A stretch of 16,007 nucleotides of DNA from Spirochaeta sp. (GTDB lineage Bacteria > Spirochaetota > Spirochaetia > DSM-2461): assembly GCA_030592625.1 (NCBI GenBank), contig JAUVIY010000024.1, forward strand, positions 1 to 16,007. Direction: 5' to 3'. The notes under the pieces are model-generated. The model was not told the DNA's origin. It made no database searches and saw only the letters and a program-made list of their open reading frames with translations. This document shows positions 7,284 to 14,986 of this stretch, in pieces. The position numbers and the translations under genes are program-made. Position 1 is the first letter of the stretch. Every line of letters starts with the position of its first letter.

Positions 7284-8205
7284 AATGAGCACGATAAACC
7301 CGCAATGGTGGGACTACACAACCTTGGACCCTCAGATTCTGGAGGATGCGGTAAAGCTGACGGCCAAAGATTTGGAACAGTTACAACGGCCGGGTTTCAA
7401 AGTCACTTTCTTCGATTCTATCGAAGAATTCTTCGTGGCTGAGGCCATAGAATACATTCGGGTCTGGCAAGCATCGACTCCGGACGATCCCAGGGGTATC
7501 TGCGGGCCTATCGGACCGACAGAGCAACTTCCATTGGTAGCGAGGATTATTAACGATATGGATATCGACGTTCGCGATGGTTACTTCTGGGGGATGGACG
7601 AATGGTATATTGATGGGAAGGAAGCCTCTGTTGATCATCCTTTAAGTTTTGCCCGGGCAGACCTTGAACTCTGTTTCAATCGTATCAGACCGGAACTGCG
7701 CATGAGTGACGATCATCTCCGTTTTCCTTCAGCCGACGGCTTGGCGGAATACACCTCCAGTTACGACGAGGTTCGTTGCATGGTGATGCAGGGAGGGCAG
7801 GGCGATGTGAAGCATTGGGCCTTCAACGATCCGCCTATGAGGAAAGGAGTCTATGCCGATGTGCCGCCGAGTCCAGAAGAGTATCGGAAACTCTCGACAC
7901 GCATCGTCGATCTGCATCCGATGACATTGATTCAGAACGCCCGGACCTCTTATGCCGGCCGTGTTCACGATGTACCTACTCAGGCATTATCGGTTGGACC
8001 CGTTGAGACGTGGAAATCCGATCGTGTTTCAATTTGGCATCCCGGGACCCATGACAATCCATTTGGTTTACGTCTGACATCCTTGATGATATCCAAAGGT
8101 TTAGCGGATTCAAGCGTACCGATGTCTTTGCTGACGGATCATCCGGATGTTCATTTCAATTTCCTGCGTTCCGCGGTCGGGACAACCGATAGCGAAATGC
8201 ATTAG
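7273..8205 (+). CDS. Divergent NagB-like (glucosamine-6-phosphate deaminase/isomerase superfamily) protein
   Basis: A 310-residue protein whose whole length can be matched by eye to the NagB fold, with an N-terminal extension of about 45 residues. MDE at 108-110 matches the Nag[18 protein letters not shown] at 174-186 aligns without gaps to the Nag[24 protein letters not shown] aligns to VPKYALTVG. Key positions differ: the catalytic Asp141 of NagB is V179, with an aspartate one place earlier; His143 is kept (H181); Glu148 is D186. The phosphate-loop PTGGTP is PIGPTE (79-84), and the GSQK that brings the phosphate-binding lysine is GTHD (258-261). It may isomerise or deaminate an unphosphorylated or differently substituted amino sugar. 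The ATG follows AGGAG by seven bases. PIG-L follows by ten bases; Bacteroidetes are known to fuse these two domains. Confidence 0.8.
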   Translation: MPRKMSTINPQWWDYTTLDPQILEDAVKLTAKDLEQLQRPGFKVTFFDSIEEFFVAEAIEYIRVWQASTPDDPRGICGPIGPTEQLPLVARIINDMDIDVRDGYFWGMDEWYIDGKEASVDHPLSFARADLELCFNRIRPELRMSDDHLRFPSADGLAEYTSSYDEVRCMVMQGGQGDVKHWAFNDPPMRKGVYADVPPSPEEYRKLSTRIVDLHPMTLIQNARTSYAGRVHDVPTQALSVGPVETWKSDRVSIWHPGTHDNPFGLRLTSLMISKGLADSSVPMSLLTDHPDVHFNFLRSAVGTTDSEMH

Positions 8206-8215
8206 AAGGTGCAGT

Positions 8216-8983
8216 ATGGTTGTTTTTGCTATTCACAGTCATCCCGACGATATTGAATTTGTTATAGCCGGCACACTGTTCCTCCTCAAGAGGGCAGGAT
8301 GTGAAATTCATTACATGAATATTGCCAACGGTAGCTGCGGTACTGCTGAATACTCAAGGGAGGACATCATACGAATTCGCCGGGAGGAATCCCTGGCGGC
8401 CTGTCGGTGTATTGGAGCCGTTCATCACGAGAGCGTTTGCGAGGACATGGGTGTGTTCTACAATGACGATCTCATTCGCAAAGTGTCGGCGGCCGTCAGG
8501 AATGTCAATCCGGATATAATTCTCACCGCATCCCCGGAAGATTACATGGAAGACCACATGAACGCCTGCCGGCTGGCATTGGGGGGAGCGTTCGTCAGAG
8601 GAATGGCGAATTATGTATCCGAGCCACCACGTACTCCTGTTGAAAAAGACGTGACAATTTACCATGCGGTTCCCCACGGCCTGCAGGACGGTCTGAGACG
8701 GCCGATTGATTCCGATTTCTACATCGACATCGGCTCGGTGATTGAGAATAAAGTCGAGATGCTGGCCTGCCATGAAAGCCAGAAGAATTGGCTGGATGTC
8801 TCGCAAGGTTTTGATTCCTACTTGACTACCATGAAGGACCTCAATTCTCGTGTGGCCGAAGGGCTTGCCGGTATCGATTACGCAGAAGGTTTCCGGCGAC
8901 ATCTCCACTTCGGTTATTCCCGTGAGGAAGGAAATCCTCTTGTTGATCTCCTCGGTGACTATGTCCATCTTGGGATAAAGTAA
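8216..8983 (+). CDS. PIG-L/LmbE-family zinc deacetylase
   Basis: A 255-residue zinc-dependent N-deacetylase. The metal motif HPDD is at residues 9-12 with a following glutamate (HSHPDDIEF), and the second zinc-ligand motif, EDYMEDH, ends at H114. The family removes acetyl groups from N-acetylglucosamine moieties, for example in GlcNAc-phosphatidylinositol, mycothiol and bacillithiol precursors, or diacetylchitobiose. ATG 8216 is preferred over an in-frame ATG at 8147 because AAGG stands six bases before it, the family begins at this residue, and the upstream start would overlap the NagB-like gene by 59 bases. It is the last gene of the operon that starts with the oxidoreductase. The convergent ROK gene ends 46 bases further on. 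Coupling to a NagB-like protein suggests deacetylation of an N-acetylated sugar as an early step. Confidence 0.92.
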   Translation: MVVFAIHSHPDDIEFVIAGTLFLLKRAGCEIHYMNIANGSCGTAEYSREDIIRIRREESLAACRCIGAVHHESVCEDMGVFYNDDLIRKVSAAVRNVNPDIILTASPEDYMEDHMNACRLALGGAFVRGMANYVSEPPRTPVEKDVTIYHAVPHGLQDGLRRPIDSDFYIDIGSVIENKVEMLACHESQKNWLDVSQGFDSYLTTMKDLNSRVAEGLAGIDYAEGFRRHLHFGYSREEGNPLVDLLGDYVHLGIK

Positions 8984-9029
8984 TATCGAATCGAAATGCA
9001 GAATGAAGTCTTGGTGGCAACTCAATCGC

Positions 9030-10280
9030 TTACTGAGATACTTTCCGATGATAGGGATATTCATTATGCAATATCGAGTCAATCGCCAATGTTGCCGCTC
9101 CCAGTATCCCCGATTCGGAACCCAATGATGAATAGGAAATTTCAGGCGGCGTGAATGGCAAAGACATTGCAAGCCTTTCTTTAATTGGATTCAAGAGGAG
9201 CTCTGTCGCACCCGGCATAGAACAAACATCCCCGCCGATGATGATGGCATCAGGGTTGATGATAATCGCCATATTATGAAGTGCCGTGGATAGATGGCGT
9301 ACCATGGTCGATATCGCCATCAAACAGAGATTATCTCTATTCAGGGCATGTTCAAATATCATGTGGGGTGTGATGGACGATGGGTTGGTATGAAATAAGG
9401 GAGTCAGTGTGGACACAACTCCGCAGGATAACTCATGGAGTATGCTGCCCTTCAACGCCGATAAAGACGCCTTTTTTTCGAGGTGGCCGATTTTCCTTCC
9501 TAGAAAGGCCACGTCATCACTTTCTGTAAGGGAAAATCCGATTTCTCCTGCAAAACCGTTTCCTCGGTATACAGAACCATCCAAAAGAATCCCCGAGCCA
9601 ATTCCGGCACCGATTTCAACGAGTACAAGAGTTTCTTCGGGGTTCCTCTCTCCATACCTCTTTTCACCAAGCGCAGACAGTGAACTGATATTTTCCATGA
9701 ACACCGGAATACCGGAATGATGTTCAAGGACATTCTTAAAATCAACGGATTCGTAATCTTCATAATAAGAAAGTGTCAGTTTACCGGTATTTCGATCGAC
9801 AATGGCCGGGATGCCGAGACAGATCGCTTTGATCTTATCCTTCGTCGTATTGGAAAAATCCGTGAATCCACTAATGCATTTATCGATCAGGTCGTTCAGA
9901 TCTCGTATGACATCACTGGATTCCTCCGGTTTAAATCCCTTTTTCCGGAATTTGATCTGTCCGGAGAAATCCACTACGGCAGCTTCTGTCTGAATACTGA
10001 AGAGATCAACGGCCAGGACGAATCCATATAGTGGATTGACTGTATAAACCAGAGTCCCCTTGCGTGCCGTTCCCATGTCGTTTTTTTGTTTGATGATGAG
10101 ACCCGACTCCCCGAGTGTTTCTACGATCCGGGATACGGCCGGGATACTCAATCCCAAATCCTTTGCGATGCGGGATCGATTCACCGATCCTGAGTTCCTT
10201 ATGTAATTAAAGACTAGCGAGAGGTTAATGTGACTCTGCTGTGATGCATTGACGGCATAATTGATCGACAGCTTTTTCAT
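9030..10280 (-). CDS. ROK-family transcriptional regulator (second of two)
   Basis: A 416-residue ROK regulator, paralogous to the one at 5949-7283. An N-terminal winged helix-turn-helix (about residues 17-64, SRIAKDLGLSIPAVSRIVETL) precedes a ROK domain with IGAGIGSGILLDG and GNGFAGEIGF. The position of the ROK kinase aspartate (END in kinases) reads VFMENIS, so the catalytic aspartate is lost, and no zinc-binding cysteine cluster follows AGEIG. It is therefore a regulator only. It is transcribed divergently from the sugar ABC transporter, which is the usual place for its repressor. It has its own near-consensus promoter, and a 19-bp palindrome lies in its leader. It converges on the PIG-L gene. 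Confidence 0.93.
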   Translation of the reverse strand: MKKLSINYAVNASQQSHINLSLVFNYIRNSGSVNRSRIAKDLGLSIPAVSRIVETLGESGLIIKQKNDMGTARKGTLVYTVNPLYGFVLAVDLFSIQTEAAVVDFSGQIKFRKKGFKPEESSDVIRDLNDLIDKCISGFTDFSNTTKDKIKAICLGIPAIVDRNTGKLTLSYYEDYESVDFKNVLEHHSGIPVFMENISSLSALGEKRYGERNPEETLVLVEIGAGIGSGILLDGSVYRGNGFAGEIGFSLTESDDVAFLGRKIGHLEKKASLSALKGSILHELSCGVVSTLTPLFHTNPSSITPHMIFEHALNRDNLCLMAISTMVRHLSTALHNMAIIINPDAIIIGGDVCSMPGATELLLNPIKERLAMSLPFTPPEISYSSLGSESGILGAATLAIDSILHNEYPYHRKVSQ

Positions 10281-10291
10281 TTCTTTCCTAG

Positions 10292-10310
10292 TGAATCGGT
10301 AGGCGATTCA
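10292..10310. repeat. 19-bp palindrome in the leader of the second ROK gene (candidate operator or hairpin)
   Basis: TGAATCG-GTAGG-CGATTCA is a perfect inverted repeat with seven-base arms, lying 11 bases upstream of the ROK start. It could be an autoregulatory operator or fold in the mRNA next to the ribosome site. No second copy was found in the window. Confidence 0.5.
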
Positions 10311-10351
10311 ATTGCTGGATGCAGCCCTGCTCAGGACTCTACTCTAATACT

Positions 10352-10381
10352 ATTATTATATGAAGTTACTCAAAATGTCAA
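10352..10381 (-). promoter_or_regulatory. Promoter of the second ROK regulator
   Basis: On the minus strand a perfect TTGACA (10381-10376) is followed by TATAAT at 10360-10355 with a short 15-base spacer, or by AATAAT at 10357-10352 with 18 bases. Either gives a good sigma-70 promoter reading toward the ROK gene, with a leader of about 65 bases. Confidence 0.6.
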
Positions 10382-10415
10382 AATAATCATCTTTTACCCG
10401 TAACACACATTTTCC

Positions 10416-10469
10416 TTGACACAAAAGGCCGCTCAGACTAACGTGATATTAGTATAATCTGTTTGTTAG
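10416..10469 (+). promoter_or_regulatory. Candidate promoter/operator region of the sugar ABC transporter operon
   Basis: A TTGACA lies at 10416-10421 and a perfect TATAAT at 10453-10458, but the 31 bases between them are too many for one promoter. The TATAAT is therefore either poorly provided with a -35 or activator-dependent. Around it are repeated half-sites: ACTAACGTGATATTAGT (10437-10453) is an imperfect palindrome with five-base arms, and GTTAG follows at 10465-10469. TTAGT/ACTAA half-sites resemble those of XylR-type ROK repressors, making this a likely target of a ROK regulator. Confidence 0.45.
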
Positions 10470-10555
10470 GGTATCTTGTTTGAATCAGTGGGTACCTCCC
10501 TGGAATTGGTCTTCGGGAGTTACTGATATAAGCATTTCTATGAAGGAGAAGGAAA

Positions 10556-11557
10556 ATGAGAAAAGTCAGCGTCGTATTGATCGTGCTTCTGCTCATCCCG
10601 ATGAGCGTGTTGTGGGCCACCGGCGGTAAAGACAAGGCCGCGGACGATACAATCGTGTTTGGAATTATCCCGAGTTCAATGTCCGATGAATGGAACGGGT
10701 ACAGTGTTGAGAATTTCAAATATGCGGCAGCCAAAAAGGGTGTGGAAGTTGTGGTTCTGGATCCGGAATGGGATGGTGAGAGAGCCCAGAATAATCTGGA
10801 GGATCTGATTACCAGAGGTGTTGACCACGTAGGCGTTTATGTTTACACGCCTGAACAGGCCCAGGATTTCATCAACAGGGCAAACGACGCCGATGTACCG
10901 ATTTCATTCGAGAACACGAAACTGGTCGGTAATATTTCCGGTGATATCGTGGTGAATGTTGCCTTTGAATATTATGACTTCGGCTATGAAGCCGCGAAGT
11001 ATATCAGCCAGACCTACCCCGGAAGCAAGCTGTTCTATGTGAGAGGATTACCTGGTATGGGTATCGTGGAAGAATACATGCGCGGTATTGAGGATGCCAT
11101 CAAAGAGTTCGGCACAATTGAGATGACCATCTACCGGGATACAAGCTGGGATACCGAAACGGCACTCAATGCAACCCAGGATGTCATCGCTTCAGGCGAA
11201 AAGTTTGATGTTATTTTTGCCAATAACGAATCCATGGCCGTTGGCTGCTACAATGCACTTAAAGATGCCGGAATGGATGGGGATATTCCCATTGTTTCCA
11301 CCGGCGGTGGACCCACCGGGGTGCAGATGCTGAAGGACGGGATTATTCAGGCGACCATAGCCGGACCGGTTTCCCTGCAGGGGCTTTATCTTTTCAAGGC
11401 AATGTATCTTTATACTGTTAATGGTATAACACCACCGGAAACTTATATCGAACCACCGGGAGTGCAAGCCATTACATTAGACAATCTGGATGATAATATA
11501 CCATGGAAACCTTCCGATGATCTGATCGAAATGATCGGCGGTCTGGATTCATGGTAG
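10556..11557 (+). CDS. Sugar ABC transporter, periplasmic substrate-binding protein (RbsB-like)
   Basis: A 333-residue periplasmic binding protein of the ribose/galactose type. A signal peptide covers about residues 1-22 (positive MRK, hydrophobic core, cleavage near LWA-TGG). It has no lipobox cysteine, so it should be a soluble periplasmic protein or held by an uncleaved signal. The mature part starts TIVFGIIPSSMSDEWNGYS, the usual first strand and ligand loop of the Peripla_BP_4 fold. The central DVIFANNESMAVG and the VSTGGGPTGVQ stretch match the conserved second lobe. An AAGGAGAAGGAAA ribosome site directly precedes the ATG. It is the first gene of the transporter operon, and a strong stem-loop separates it from the ATPase gene. 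The ligand is unknown; context suggests an N-acetylated amino sugar or its glycoside. Confidence 0.93.
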   Translation: MRKVSVVLIVLLLIPMSVLWATGGKDKAADDTIVFGIIPSSMSDEWNGYSVENFKYAAAKKGVEVVVLDPEWDGERAQNNLEDLITRGVDHVGVYVYTPEQAQDFINRANDADVPISFENTKLVGNISGDIVVNVAFEYYDFGYEAAKYISQTYPGSKLFYVRGLPGMGIVEEYMRGIEDAIKEFGTIEMTIYRDTSWDTETALNATQDVIASGEKFDVIFANNESMAVGCYNALKDAGMDGDIPIVSTGGGPTGVQMLKDGIIQATIAGPVSLQGLYLFKAMYLYTVNGITPPETYIEPPGVQAITLDNLDDNIPWKPSDDLIEMIGGLDSW

Positions 11558-11583
11558 GCTTCAATACTAAAATATAGTTCCGA

Positions 11584-11613
11584 CAACCCCGGTGGCAGCC
11601 GCCACCGGGGTTG
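11584..11613 (+). terminator. Strong intercistronic stem-loop after the binding-protein gene
   Basis: Perfect 13-bp inverted repeat, CAACCCCGGTGGC and GCCACCGGGGTTG, with a four-base AGCC loop, placed 26 bases after the binding-protein stop and 14 bases before the ATPase start. No run of T follows, so it is more likely an mRNA-stabilising or attenuating hairpin that keeps binding-protein message in excess than a full terminator. Confidence 0.75.
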
Positions 11614-11627
11614 AGAGTTATTCTGAA

Positions 11628-13124
11628 ATGAAAGAACCGATCATTCAAACGATAAACATCACAAAGAGTTTTCCCGGCACCATTGCGCTGGCTCAGTTCA
11701 ATTTCGAACTTCTTCCCGGGGAAGTTCACTGTCTGATCGGTGAGAATGGAGCCGGGAAATCTACCTTTATCAAGATATTATCCGGTGTTTATTCGCCTGA
11801 TTCAGGAGAAATCATCATTGATAATAAGCGGTATGACAGCCTGTCCACCCAACTGGCCAGGGGAATAGGTATTCATACTGTATATCAGGATGATGTTCTT
11901 GTTCCTCACATCAGTGTAGCGGAAAATATCTATCTCGGATCGGAAATCATGCGAAAAAGAATTTTCATGAATTATCGAACCGTGTATGAGAATGCAGAGG
12001 AACTTGCCCGACATTACGGTATAGATCTGGATGTTAAAGAGGTTTACGAGAATCTCAATCCGGCAGATCAGCAATTTACCAAGATCCTCAAAACACTGGC
12101 TCAATCACCTAAAATTCTTGTTCTGGATGAACCGACTCAAGTTTTCAGTATTAACGAAACCGACTTGATTCTGAACATCGTTAAGAAAGTTTCTGCAACA
12201 GGTACAGGTGTCGTTTACATTGCTCACGATTTAGATGAAATCATCAAGGTGGCACACCGTGTTACCGTGCTTAGAGATGGGAAGAAGGTTGCAGGTCACG
12301 ATGAAGGAATAAACAAGTTGGATTCAACGCTTCTGGCTAAGGAAATGGTAGGACGTCCGGTGGAGCTATTCTACAAAAAGAAGAAACACACCATCGGTGA
12401 TATCGTGTTTGAAGTCAAGAATTTGAGGCTGGCATCAACCTCAAAGCCAATTGAGTTCTCGGTGAGAAAGGGTGAAATCCTCGGGATAGCAGGATTAAAA
12501 GGTTCGGGACGTTCTGCTATTGCCAGGTCAATCTTTGGAGCCCTCGATCGGTATTCCGGACAGGTTATATATGAAGGGAATGACATTACCCCAAAAAATC
12601 CGATTGAGGCCGTCCGGCATGGACTTGCATATCTCACGGAAGATAAAAAAGCGAACGGTCTGTTTCTCAGTATGCCGGTTGACCAGAATATTACCATTGT
12701 AGGACTGAGTTCCATTCATCGCTCCCTGATCAAATTAAAAAGGGAACAGGATATAGCTGGTAACTTCATCAGCAGAATGAAGATAAAGACTGCCGGTCTC
12801 AACCAGGAAGTGCAATACCTCAGCGGTGGGAATCAACAGAAGGTTGTAATCGCAAAATGGCTTTTCAGAGATGCCAACATTCTCATCGTTGACGAACCAA
12901 CTCATGGAATTGACGTAAACGCAAAAACTGAAGTGTACGAGTTATTCACCGAACTCGCATCAGCGGGAAAATCCATTATAATGATTTCGTCGGAAATGCC
13001 TGAGATTATCTCAATGAGCGATCGTGTAATAGTAATAAGGAATTGCGAGATTTCAAAGGTGTTGTCCGGGGATGACATCACTGAGCACAATATTCTAGCA
13101 GGATATCTAGGGGGAACCGATTAG
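11628..13124 (+). CDS. Sugar ABC transporter, tandem ATP-binding protein (RbsA/MglA-like)
   Basis: A 498-residue cytoplasmic ATPase with two nucleotide-binding domains. Domain 1 has Walker A GENGAGKST (38-46), Q-loop YQDD (86-89), a degenerate signature LNPADQQ (143-149) and Walker B ILVLDEPT (163-170). Domain 2 has GLKGSGRS (289-296, where RbsA proteins also have arginine for lysine), a good signature LSGGNQQ (398-404) and Walker B ILIVDEPT (418-425). It energises import together with the permease downstream. ATG 11628 is chosen because homology starts at MKEPIIQTINITKSF; an in-frame GTG at 11592 lies inside the stem-loop. The ribosome site is weak. The stop overlaps the permease GTG by one base. 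Confidence 0.94.
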   Translation: MKEPIIQTINITKSFPGTIALAQFNFELLPGEVHCLIGENGAGKSTFIKILSGVYSPDSGEIIIDNKRYDSLSTQLARGIGIHTVYQDDVLVPHISVAENIYLGSEIMRKRIFMNYRTVYENAEELARHYGIDLDVKEVYENLNPADQQFTKILKTLAQSPKILVLDEPTQVFSINETDLILNIVKKVSATGTGVVYIAHDLDEIIKVAHRVTVLRDGKKVAGHDEGINKLDSTLLAKEMVGRPVELFYKKKKHTIGDIVFEVKNLRLASTSKPIEFSVRKGEILGIAGLKGSGRSAIARSIFGALDRYSGQVIYEGNDITPKNPIEAVRHGLAYLTEDKKANGLFLSMPVDQNITIVGLSSIHRSLIKLKREQDIAGNFISRMKIKTAGLNQEVQYLSGGNQQKVVIAKWLFRDANILIVDEPTHGIDVNAKTEVYELFTELASAGKSIIMISSEMPEIISMSDRVIVIRNCEISKVLSGDDITEHNILAGYLGGTD

Positions 13125-14101
13125 TGACTGATAATAAAACCAGGATGAAACCATCTGCAGCCAACCCCTTTTTCTCACTGCTCAGTAGTCAAACCGGTTA
13201 CCTGATATTAGTTATAATTGCAGTTTCTGTTATTGCGACAATTCTGAATCCACGTTTCCTGAGTGCGCGCAATATTTTTAATGTCATGCAGCAGATTTCA
13301 GTGCTGGGGATTCTCACCATGTGTATGGCTCTCCTCATGATATCCGGCAATCTTGATATCTCAATCGGAAACATGGCGGGTCTTGTCGGTATGTTATTCA
13401 CCCGTATGGTTCTTTCCGGTCGTCCTCAGGGCATTGCTGTTATAACGGTTATGATTCTTTCAACAGTCCTGGGTCTGATTAACGGACTCATTATATCGAA
13501 AAGCAAAACAACTCCCTTAATTATCACTCTTGGAATGTCGTATGTTTATTATGGTATTTCATTAATCATATCTAATGGCAGACCTCATTCCCTGGGAGGG
13601 CAATTCGAGTTCCTGGGGCGTGCAAAAATTGGACCGGTTCCCATCACAATCATTATTTATATAGTCGTTTTCGCTTTAGCGTACCTGTTCCGAAAGTACA
13701 CAACTTACGGCAGGAGGATAAACGCAATAGGCGGAAATAAAGAGGCTGCTTTTCTCTCAGGAATTAATGTCGATCGCCATATCATTTATCTCTATGGTAT
13801 AAGCGGAATGATCACCGGACTGGCCGGACTGGTCCTGATTTCCCGACTGGGTATGGTTCGAGCCGACAGTGGGAGCAATTATGCACTTCAGGCACTGGCG
13901 GCCGCAATTATTGGCGGGATCACATTTGAGGGCGGAAGAGGCAGTCTTGTAGGCGCGTTTTTAGGTGTTCTTCTCCTGGGCATCATGTACAATGCCATGA
14001 ATATTATTGGAGTTTCCTCTTATATGCAGACCATATTTCTGGGTGCAGTCATTGTGATTGCAACAGTTATCAGTAATATTGGTAAAATAAAAAAACAATG
14101 A
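13124..14101 (+). CDS. Sugar ABC transporter permease (RbsC-like)
   Basis: A 325-residue inner-membrane protein of the BPD_transp_2 family with roughly nine to ten hydrophobic segments. The family motif around ISGNLDISIGNMAGLVGM, near residues 74-91, is typical, as are the cytoplasmic coupling loop GRRINAIGGNKEAAFLSGI and the glycine-rich AIIGGITFEGGRGSL stretch near the C-terminus. It would form the channel with the preceding ATPase. The start is GTG at 13124, overlapping the ATPase TAG by one base, with AGGGGG nine bases upstream (13109-13114), so translation is coupled. Length is normal. Confidence 0.94.
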   Translation: MTDNKTRMKPSAANPFFSLLSSQTGYLILVIIAVSVIATILNPRFLSARNIFNVMQQISVLGILTMCMALLMISGNLDISIGNMAGLVGMLFTRMVLSGRPQGIAVITVMILSTVLGLINGLIISKSKTTPLIITLGMSYVYYGISLIISNGRPHSLGGQFEFLGRAKIGPVPITIIIYIVVFALAYLFRKYTTYGRRINAIGGNKEAAFLSGINVDRHIIYLYGISGMITGLAGLVLISRLGMVRADSGSNYALQALAAAIIGGITFEGGRGSLVGAFLGVLLLGIMYNAMNIIGVSSYMQTIFLGAVIVIATVISNIGKIKKQ

Positions 14102-14162
14102 ACGGATAAAGGCATCCTTTATACGTTTGTATGAGAATTATCTTAAAAACCAAAGGATAATA

Positions 14163-14966
14163 ATGATGAATAACAAAATCGGCGTGGTCACCTCAACCTA
14201 TCCAAATTACAATGCGGATGAAGCCATGGCAGGTATTTCTGCCGCTTCCTTCAAGTATGTTGAACTCGCTTCAGCACCCAGTTATTTTGAACACATCCTG
14301 CCACGGCCGGAAGAAGCTAAAGAATCGGATGTACAGGATCTTTTAAAGAAATGTGCGTCTTATAACCTTGATCTATATTGCATTGCCGGCCATACGCGTC
14401 TTTTAACAGAGAACGGCGTCGCCACTTTCAAGAAGGTACTTGATTATGCGAATGCCGCCGCTGTCCGGTTTGTGACAACCGATGTTGGTGAGATTAAAGT
14501 CGAAGACGATAAGCGGCGATTTTACAAGGATATTGCACAAATTGCAGACTATGCAAAATCAATGAACGTAATTGTGTGTTTAGAAATGCATGGAAGCTGG
14601 TGCAATAATGGTAAAACAGGCGCGGAAATCATTCAAAAAGTCAATCATCCCAACATTCGACTTAACTACGATATTGCAAACGTATCTTTTTATGGTGGAG
14701 TCTGGGCGGTTGATGACATCAAGTACGCCCTTCCTTATATGGACTTCATGCATATAAAAGAAGTCGGCAGTGAGCTGAAAAAATGGGACTTCCCGGCATT
14801 GGGTGAAGGGAAAGTAGATTTCAACAAGATTATGGAATTGATTAAAGACTACGCAGGACCAATCAGCGTCGAAATAGAATTTGATGGTAAGGAACGATCT
14901 CTTCAAGAGATTAATAATGCTGTACAAAAATCCTACAATTTCCTTTCTGAACACGGTTTTGTATAG
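14163..14966 (+). CDS. Sugar phosphate isomerase/epimerase-type TIM barrel (xylose-isomerase-like)
   Basis: A 267-residue protein of the AP endonuclease 2 / xylose-isomerase-like TIM-barrel superfamily. The expected metal ligands are present in order: a glutamate in VCLEMHGSW, an aspartate in RLNYDIANV, a histidine in DFMHIKE and a glutamate in ISVEIEFDG. Such enzymes isomerise or epimerise sugars, keto-sugars or inosose-type compounds and often accompany Gfo/Idh/MocA dehydrogenases. The start is ATG 14163 or 14166: AAAGGA ends five or eight bases before them. An upstream TTG at 14127 is not needed. It is the last gene of the transporter operon, 61 bases after the permease, and its stop is only 20 bases from the convergent cobU stop. 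Confidence 0.9.
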   Translation: MMNNKIGVVTSTYPNYNADEAMAGISAASFKYVELASAPSYFEHILPRPEEAKESDVQDLLKKCASYNLDLYCIAGHTRLLTENGVATFKKVLDYANAAAVRFVTTDVGEIKVEDDKRRFYKDIAQIADYAKSMNVIVCLEMHGSWCNNGKTGAEIIQKVNHPNIRLNYDIANVSFYGGVWAVDDIKYALPYMDFMHIKEVGSELKKWDFPALGEGKVDFNKIMELIKDYAGPISVEIEFDGKERSLQEINNAVQKSYNFLSEHGFV

Positions 14967-14986
14967 GGAAATAGTATGTAAGGATC

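Noticed and set aside
8147..8215. PIG-L start at ATG 8147
   Set aside because: It would overlap the NagB-like gene by 59 bases; AAGG and the family N-terminus both support ATG 8216.
11592..11627. GTG at 11592 as the start of the ABC ATPase
   Set aside because: It lies inside the strong stem-loop, has no ribosome site, and adds 12 residues absent from the family; homology begins at ATG 11628.
4414..14986. Integrase, transposase, tRNA or CRISPR features within the island
   Set aside because: None was found; the intergenic spaces hold no recombinase frame, tRNA-like cloverleaf or regularly spaced repeats.
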